From positions 52,043 to 116,042 of the IMG/VR virus record IMGVR_UViG_3300024308_000022: a DNA stretch of 64,000 bases; one strand, 5' to 3'. Positions 59,207 to 64,000 of this stretch are shown here, in pieces; within the stretch, counting starts at the first letter, position 1, and each line of letters opens with the position of its first letter. The notes beneath the pieces are model-generated. The model made no database searches. It was not told the origin of the DNA and saw only the letters and a program-made list of their open reading frames with translations. Made by a program: the position numbers and the translations under genes. Source of the stretch: a virus.

Positions 59207-60703
59207 ATGAGCCAAGTCAATGGGAATTCACAACAACTGCACGTGACTATGTTTCAGTTGTTTGAAACCGACCGATTTGCAGAGATGGTGGGGCGTCCGC
59301 TCACGAGTCACGTAACGGGGCAGGTACTGAATGCGTTTCAAGAAGCGACTCAGCACGGTCAGTTCTTAGACCACACGACGTTGTCTGGTGTCGCAGGTCA
59401 GTTTATCATGCCAAGTGCTGAGACGTTCCGTACGCCAGGGATCATCAACGGCTGGTCTGAAGCACGGTTTCGTTTCATTATGGAACTACAAGAGAACGCG
59501 ATGGGTGTGGGGTTACGTACAATCCTGACGGGCTACACGGACCACTACGGGTACGCTCCAGGTAGTACGGCACTTGATCCGAAGATGGCCTTGTATTTCA
59601 CCAATGTCATTCGGGTACGAGATCAGATCGTTAATGGACCAAACGGACCACAGACAATCACAACCCTGCTGGATGCTGACATGATTCTCAAAGGCTTAGC
59701 TGCCAGTGGGTATCAGTCAGGTTTACGCAACGAGCAAGCGTTACGTCCCGTGGATGTGTTCTCCAGTCTAGCCATCCCTTCGCAATACAACCAGCCGGGG
59801 ATACAACTGTTTGACGGACGTACCAGCTTCCAAGCGGGTGCGCAGTTAAGCCGTACGGATAACGCGATTCCTAGCCGCTGGGCTGAGAAAGTTTTCCAAG
59901 GCTTTACAGCAGCGTCTACCAGCGTGGACGTGATGGACGCAGAACAACGCGACCTACATCGTCACGCACGAGGCATTGTTGCTGAGAACCAAGTCAGTAA
60001 CATCGGTGTGCTGGATACGATGTCCTACGCATACGACTGGCGTAGTCGTGGTTACATTCAGCTGTGTGAATTGGAAGGTCTGTGTGCGCATTTGTCGCAC
60101 GTGACAGAAGTTTTCCCATTCAGTCAAGCAGAGCGTATGGCAGCTTACACGCCAGGACACTCCTGTAATTGGGAAGGTAACTCCAACGAACAGGTGGCTG
60201 CCAGTATGGTATTGTCTGTGATGGCATCGATGATGTGGAAGTTTATGTTAGGGTACTGTAACTTTACTTTGACTAACGCCACACACGATGGTTCGTATCG
60301 TTTTAACGTGATCTCGAACGACCCCAGTGGTTCGGATGCTCCACGTTCTTACGTACGTAACTTGGATATCTCTCAATACGTAGCGCACTTTGGTCAGTGT
60401 ATTACACGGGAGCTGATGCCAGGTTTAACTCGTCAGGGTGCATTGGTTGTTACACTGAATGTGTTCTCTGACTTGATGGGTACGACCACCATTGACGTCA
60501 GTATCAACGGTCAACCGTTCGTGCGTTTTATTGCACCGACATTCGCCAATAGTCTGTACACACCGCTGATCGGTACCGACCGTCAGTCGTTGGTTTCATT
60601 GTCTGCTGACGTAGACAATTTACTTTCACACGTAGGGATGGATAACATGCCTATGCAAAACTACACACCGCACACAGAAGCAGGGAGAACAAGATGGGGT
60701 TAA
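59207..60703 (+). CDS. hypothetical protein, probably virion or polymerase associated
   Basis: 498 residues; AAAAAGGAGTCGT before the ATG. Starts MSQVNGNSQQLHVTMFQLFE; the rest is mixed with SRTDNAIPSRWAEKVFQGFT and a Ser/Asn-rich C-terminus. Strong codon bias suggests good expression. Not recognised. Its last 10 bases overlap the next gene. Confidence 0.55.
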   Translation: MSQVNGNSQQLHVTMFQLFETDRFAEMVGRPLTSHVTGQVLNAFQEATQHGQFLDHTTLSGVAGQFIMPSAETFRTPGIINGWSEARFRFIMELQENAMGVGLRTILTGYTDHYGYAPGSTALDPKMALYFTNVIRVRDQIVNGPNGPQTITTLLDADMILKGLAASGYQSGLRNEQALRPVDVFSSLAIPSQYNQPGIQLFDGRTSFQAGAQLSRTDNAIPSRWAEKVFQGFTAASTSVDVMDAEQRDLHRHARGIVAENQVSNIGVLDTMSYAYDWRSRGYIQLCELEGLCAHLSHVTEVFPFSQAERMAAYTPGHSCNWEGNSNEQVAASMVLSVMASMMWKFMLGYCNFTLTNATHDGSYRFNVISNDPSGSDAPRSYVRNLDISQYVAHFGQCITRELMPGLTRQGALVVTLNVFSDLMGTTTIDVSINGQPFVRFIAPTFANSLYTPLIGTDRQSLVSLSADVDNLLSHVGMDNMPMQNYTPHTEAGRTRWG

Positions 60704-62064
60704 AAACAGTCAATGACGTGGTTGAGTTTTATCGTCGTGTCATTGAAGCCAGTGGCTTACAGATTGGCACGAACGCAGACGTGCTGGTGCAATCTGGAAA
60801 AGGAGCAATCCCTGTACAGGTTGCAAAGCTTCCTCTGGTGCTGCCCACTCAAGCACGCTTAACCGCGGGCTTAAAAGAGGAGCTCGCGTTTGCTCCTCTG
60901 GGGGAGGCGTTAGACCGTGTGGAGTCGGACGTACTCAAGTGGTTACGTCGCGCATTTACCGTACGACAAACCTCTGTAGCAGCGATTCTGTTTACTGAGT
61001 TGGCGCAGCTGGCTGCTGAGACTGAGCGTCACAAAACACTCAGTCCGGACCAAGCGGAGTTACTGTCTGTACTGCCAGAAGCAGACGAGACGATGGTCAA
61101 AGCCTTTGTGGATCTTTTTGACGTGATCTGTGGTACAGGAGATAAGAAACTGATCTCCACGTACGTAGGTCGAAACAAAGTGCTAGATGGCGCAGAGTGG
61201 TTACGTGCAGCGTTAGTGAGCTTTGATGTTCTCAAAGCAAAAGTCACGAAAGAACACGCCATCTACGGGAAGAAAATGCGAGTGAAGGATAAGAAAGCAT
61301 TCTTTGACTTACTGCAGTTTATCCTCCCAGGTGCGTTAGACCCAGAGCGATTCTACAGCGCTGGTTCTCGTGATAAAACAGCTCCGAACTTCCACTGTCT
61401 ACTGACGAGTTATATCAAAGTCATGCGAGACTACAACCGTGTGATCGAGCTGTACTCTGACGTGTGTCCAGACTTAGCGGAGTGGACCACACCTCACTTA
61501 GACCAGTTGGAACAAGACCTGACGGAGTTTCGTGAACTCGGTAGTCTGATTCCTCCACTGGCAGGTAACAAAGGGGAAGGGGAAGAGTCGAAAGTCACGG
61601 CGGTGAACAACAATGGAACACTGAATAAGGCAGCGACGTCAGTAGCGCCTGTTACAACTCCAGTGAGTACCGAAGCGCCGAAGACCTGGGCTTCGGCAGT
61701 AAGCCAACCTCCGGCTTACCAAGCACCAGTTGCTGGAGGGTATCAAAGCCCTAACGTCTACACACCGAGCTACCACCAAGCTCCCATGCAAGCAACACCT
61801 TTGACCCCACGGCAACTGCGTGAGATCCAACGTCAGGAAGAGAATCGCAATGCGTATATCCAACCTGCTACGTATGGAAATTATGGAGCTGCTCCACAGA
61901 CGGGGTACCAGCAGAACGTGTACCAACAACCGGGTTACCAGAATGTTCAGTCGGGGTATCAGAACGTAGCTACTGGGTATCAGCAGGCGTACCACCAACC
62001 TGCCTATAACTACGGTGCCCCACAAGCATCAGTAGCTCCAGCAGGGTATCAACGCCCAATGTAA
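60694..62064 (+). CDS. hypothetical protein with Tyr/Gln-rich low-complexity tail
   Basis: 456 residues. Residues 1-300 are folded and helical (e.g. RRAFTVRQTSVAAILFTELA). From about residue 310 the chain becomes Ala/Pro/Thr-rich, then Tyr/Gln/Asn/Gly-rich with repeated GYQ units (VYQQPGYQNVQSGYQNVATG), ending AGYQRPM. Such tails resemble phase-separating or prion-like domains. It is coupled to the upstream gene by a 10-base overlap. Confidence 0.6.
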   Translation: MGLKTVNDVVEFYRRVIEASGLQIGTNADVLVQSGKGAIPVQVAKLPLVLPTQARLTAGLKEELAFAPLGEALDRVESDVLKWLRRAFTVRQTSVAAILFTELAQLAAETERHKTLSPDQAELLSVLPEADETMVKAFVDLFDVICGTGDKKLISTYVGRNKVLDGAEWLRAALVSFDVLKAKVTKEHAIYGKKMRVKDKKAFFDLLQFILPGALDPERFYSAGSRDKTAPNFHCLLTSYIKVMRDYNRVIELYSDVCPDLAEWTTPHLDQLEQDLTEFRELGSLIPPLAGNKGEGEESKVTAVNNNGTLNKAATSVAPVTTPVSTEAPKTWASAVSQPPAYQAPVAGGYQSPNVYTPSYHQAPMQATPLTPRQLREIQRQEENRNAYIQPATYGNYGAAPQTGYQQNVYQQPGYQNVQSGYQNVATGYQQAYHQPAYNYGAPQASVAPAGYQRPM

Positions 62065-62079
62065 GTAAGACCGCATAAA

Positions 62080-62101
62080 GCCGGAGGTGAAAACCTCCGG
62101 C
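62080..62101. terminator. hairpin preceded by CATA
   Basis: Perfect 9-base-pair stem GCCGGAGGT/ACCTCCGGC with a GAAA loop, CATA at 62073; convergent with the minus gene at 62161. Confidence 0.75.
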
Positions 62102-62160
62102 GATGTGCTGTGTTTCTCACTTTTTTACAGAGCGATGTTGGTTTTTACAGCCAACACTTA

Positions 62161-62505
62161 TTATTCTGCGTACGATCGTAGATACGCTTGTCGTAAGCGC
62201 TCTATCTCGTCTTCGTTCGGCACGAGTAACGTGTCAAACCCTACGTCGAATTGGTCTGGTGTCGACAGACCATTCAGTCTCATGAGTAAGTGAAATGCAA
62301 ATGGGGGAGTGGGTTTGAGAAAGTGTAAAAGTCCCATAAAATTATACTGAAACCGAGCAGCTAAGTCTGCAGCAATCGGGAGCTGTTGTGTATTGGGGCT
62401 TTTCTTTAGGATGTCAATGTGGTCTTCAAACAGCAGGAGAAATCCATCGCTGTAATACAACGGGTCTCCAAGTGGCTGTCTATACCCTTGCACGGTAAAC
62501 GTCAT
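62161..62505 (-). CDS. small hypothetical protein
   Basis: 114 residues: MTFTVQGYRQPLGDPLYYSD, then helical FQYNFMGLLHFLKPTPPFAF and a charged end. It is the only minus-strand gene in the last 16 kb. No strong ribosome-binding site is visible, but the codon pattern is better than that of the overlapping plus frames, which were rejected. Function unknown; virion-associated is possible. Confidence 0.55.
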   Translation of the reverse strand: MTFTVQGYRQPLGDPLYYSDGFLLLFEDHIDILKKSPNTQQLPIAADLAARFQYNFMGLLHFLKPTPPFAFHLLMRLNGLSTPDQFDVGFDTLLVPNEDEIERLRQAYLRSYAE

Positions 62506-62533
62506 GGTTGTTTCTACTCGTCGTGATTTGAAG

Positions 62534-62553
62534 TCTATATTATCATTCTGGAC
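62534..62553 (+). promoter_or_regulatory. weak early/middle-type promoter match
   Basis: TCTATATTATCATTCTGGAC shares TATATTAT with the element at 38052 and lies 95 bases before the beta gene. It is a weaker match than the five main elements. Confidence 0.3.
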
Positions 62554-62647
62554 ACGTAGTACAAAAGTGTCAGTGTGACCCCTTCCATACTAGGTTGCTG
62601 GAAGGTAGATCCATGAGCATACAAAAAAACAAAAGGAAGAGAACTGC

Positions 62648-63870
62648 ATGATTTTGAGACCCTTGGTACACAGGTCTAAAAACGAGCTGCATCCCCAATT
62701 GCTCGGGAACACCACCGATTTAGTAAACTATATCGCCTGTGCGTCTTCCCCGCGTTTATCCATGCGGGGAGGTCATCAGGCACAAAGTTTAGTGGTGGAT
62801 TGTCCTACGCGACCTAACTTGATCGCAGGACACGAGTTTGAATACGCACAAACTACTTTTAAACAAACGATGCCTACCACCGGACGGTTGTTAAAAGTAA
62901 TCCATAAGTTTCCAAAGAAACTAGGAGGCTTTCCATTTCGCAGTAACCCCACGACGATCCTGATCTACGAGGAGATGGAGAAACTACAAAATGGAATCCA
63001 TTCCTTAGGGATGGTGCTTTTACGTACACACCACTGTGCGCACCAAACCTTCGGGTTTAAATACAGAGCGGATCAGTTACAGAACAGCTTTAACAAATTT
63101 AAACCAGGGGACATTATCCCTAAAGGATACGTGTTTGCAGACTCTCCCAACGTCACTGACGATGGGGAGTATATGTACGGGGTAGAAACCGATATTGCGT
63201 TCATGACGATCCCAGAGATCATCGAGGACGGTATCGTTGCCTCCGATACGTGGTGTAAAGCCAATCGCGCTACGGCGTTTGGAGAGGCTGTCTGTAGTTA
63301 TGGTAAAAAGTTCTTCTTGTTAAACCTTTATGGGGACGATGAGAATTACAAACCGTATCCAGACGTAGGGGAGAAAATAAGAGACGATGGGTTACTGTTT
63401 GTCATGCGACCTTACGATGAACTCTTAGGACCATGTCAAATGTCGCTTAAAGCGTTACGGGAAATCGACTACAAGTTCGATAAACGCGTGTACGCTAAAG
63501 GTGGTGCGATCGTCACTGACATCGAAGTACTCCATGACTTTACAAACCAAACCCCACCGACGCCAGTGGGGATGGAAACTCAACCACAGCGGTATCAAAC
63601 TGCGCAGGATGAGTTTTACAGTGAGGTCATCCAAACGTATCGAGATTACGTACGGCGTATAGGAAATGGAAAGTACCAACCGGAACGGGTGCAAACCACA
63701 CCTGAACTGGAACGTTTCCTTGCACTAGAAGCCCTACCGAATAATCCAAAGAATGCCAAAGCGATCGTAACGAGAACGTATCGTGCTGCACCTCTGGATG
63801 ATTGGTGGGTAAAGATCAAATACACCTACAAGTACACACCGAATGTAGGTTCAAAAGCTGTAGGCTTACT
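62648..63870 (+). CDS. RNA polymerase beta C-terminal subunit, first exon
   Basis: AAGGAAGAGAACTGC precedes the ATG. About 407 residues are encoded before the intron; the open frame itself runs on to 63919 only by chance. The end IKYTYKYTPNVGSKAVGL matches bacterial beta KRKIQVGDKMAGRHGNKG, with Lys403 as the first active-site lysine. The second conserved Lys (GNK) is expected in the next exon, outside the window. Earlier parts have the DELLGPCQ and KPGDIIPKGYVFAD patterns of beta. It corresponds to phiKZ gp71-73, also intron-split as I recall. Confidence 0.8.
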
Positions 63871-64000
63871 TGGTAACGGAACTTATGGCTCAATGAGCGG
63901 TAAGGCTTTGTTCGTCTAGGAAGTAATTCTTAGATGCCACTCATCTAACTGACGGGAACACCCTAGAAACTATGTACACCAAGCCGTGCTGGAAACAGTG
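63871..64000 (+). ncRNA. group I intron 3, 5' part, in RNA polymerase beta gene
   Basis: After 63870 the polymerase motif breaks off (LLGNGTYG instead of HGNKG). The following sequence has group IA-like P3/P4 elements: GACGGGAACACCCTAG near 63952 and GTGCTGGAAACAGTG at the window end, the latter also in intron 2. P1 can form between exon CTTACT and intron GGTAAG (63899-63904) with a terminal U.G pair, which sets the splice site at 63870/63871. A site 4 bases later is possible. The intron is cut off by the window end. Confidence 0.7.

Noticed and set aside
62087-62293. Two plus-strand frames opposite the small minus gene
   Set aside because: They start in a hairpin and are Ser/Arg-rich; the minus-strand frame is longer and more protein-like.
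63871-63919. Last 16 codons of the beta open frame
   Set aside because: The sequence departs from the conserved GNKG motif and contains a matching P1 guide, so it is read as intron.
1-64000. CRISPR arrays, insertion sequences, attachment sites
   Set aside because: No regularly spaced direct repeats, transposase motifs or integrase were seen on either strand by eye.

Overview
The window is a 64 kb piece of a jumbo, nucleus-forming myovirus of the phiKZ type (the group now called Chimalliviridae). It contains a PhuZ-type tubulin (36975-37958), a chimallin-like shell protein driven by an early-type phage promoter (47645-49441), two pieces of a split multisubunit RNA polymerase (beta' N-terminal part 49551-53107 and a beta C-terminal part from 62648), a contractile tail sheath and tube (19474-22402, minus) and the large terminase (27742-29910). 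The gene order terminase, tail genes, PhuZ, DNA polymerase, chimallin, RNA polymerase parts broadly follows phiKZ as I remember it. Two proteins with Gram-negative-style lipoboxes suggest a Gram-negative host; I cannot name the host. I saw no tRNA, rRNA, CRISPR array, integrase or insertion sequence.

Layout. 1-19.4 kb: plus-strand accessory block of small, tightly overlapping genes (two AAA+ ATPases in tandem, HTH-like paralogues, a metallophosphatase, two lipoproteins, P-loop proteins), divided by rho-independent-type hairpins and two early-type promoters. 19.4-37 kb: virion and packaging block in both orientations (tube, sheath, several large structural proteins, terminase, SNF2-type helicase). 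37-42.2 kb: PhuZ, then an early-promoter operon of nine small unknown genes, eight of similar layout. 42.2-49.5 kb: half of a family B DNA polymerase, two minus-strand virion genes, and chimallin. 49.5-64 kb: RNA polymerase beta' gene in three exons, SbcD-like nuclease, SSB-like protein, structural or polymerase-associated proteins, and the first part of the beta C-terminal gene.

The most striking feature is the beta' gene. It is broken by two related group I introns around a 114-base micro-exon. The second intron sits between the first Asp and the Phe of the catalytic loop (NCD|FDGD). An HNH endonuclease lies in the second intron. A third related group I intron starts at about 63871 inside the equally conserved active-site lysine motif of beta, and runs off the window. 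All three therefore sit in the RNA polymerase active centre.

Regulation. Five near-identical AGATATAnATTAT elements (8155, 16530, 38052, 47561, 57575), two of them near-duplicates, precede early-looking operons and match the style of phiKZ early promoters. Gene ends carry a recurring GC-rich hairpin, often flanked by CATA and TATG. A few intergenic TATGTAGAC or TATG elements may be middle or late promoters. Two places (5.63-5.73 kb and 7.66-7.76 kb) look like single genes broken by frame changes. Start codons were moved to the best ribosome-binding site, so several genes are shorter than the longest open frame. Functions are assigned only where motifs are visible; many genes remain unknown.
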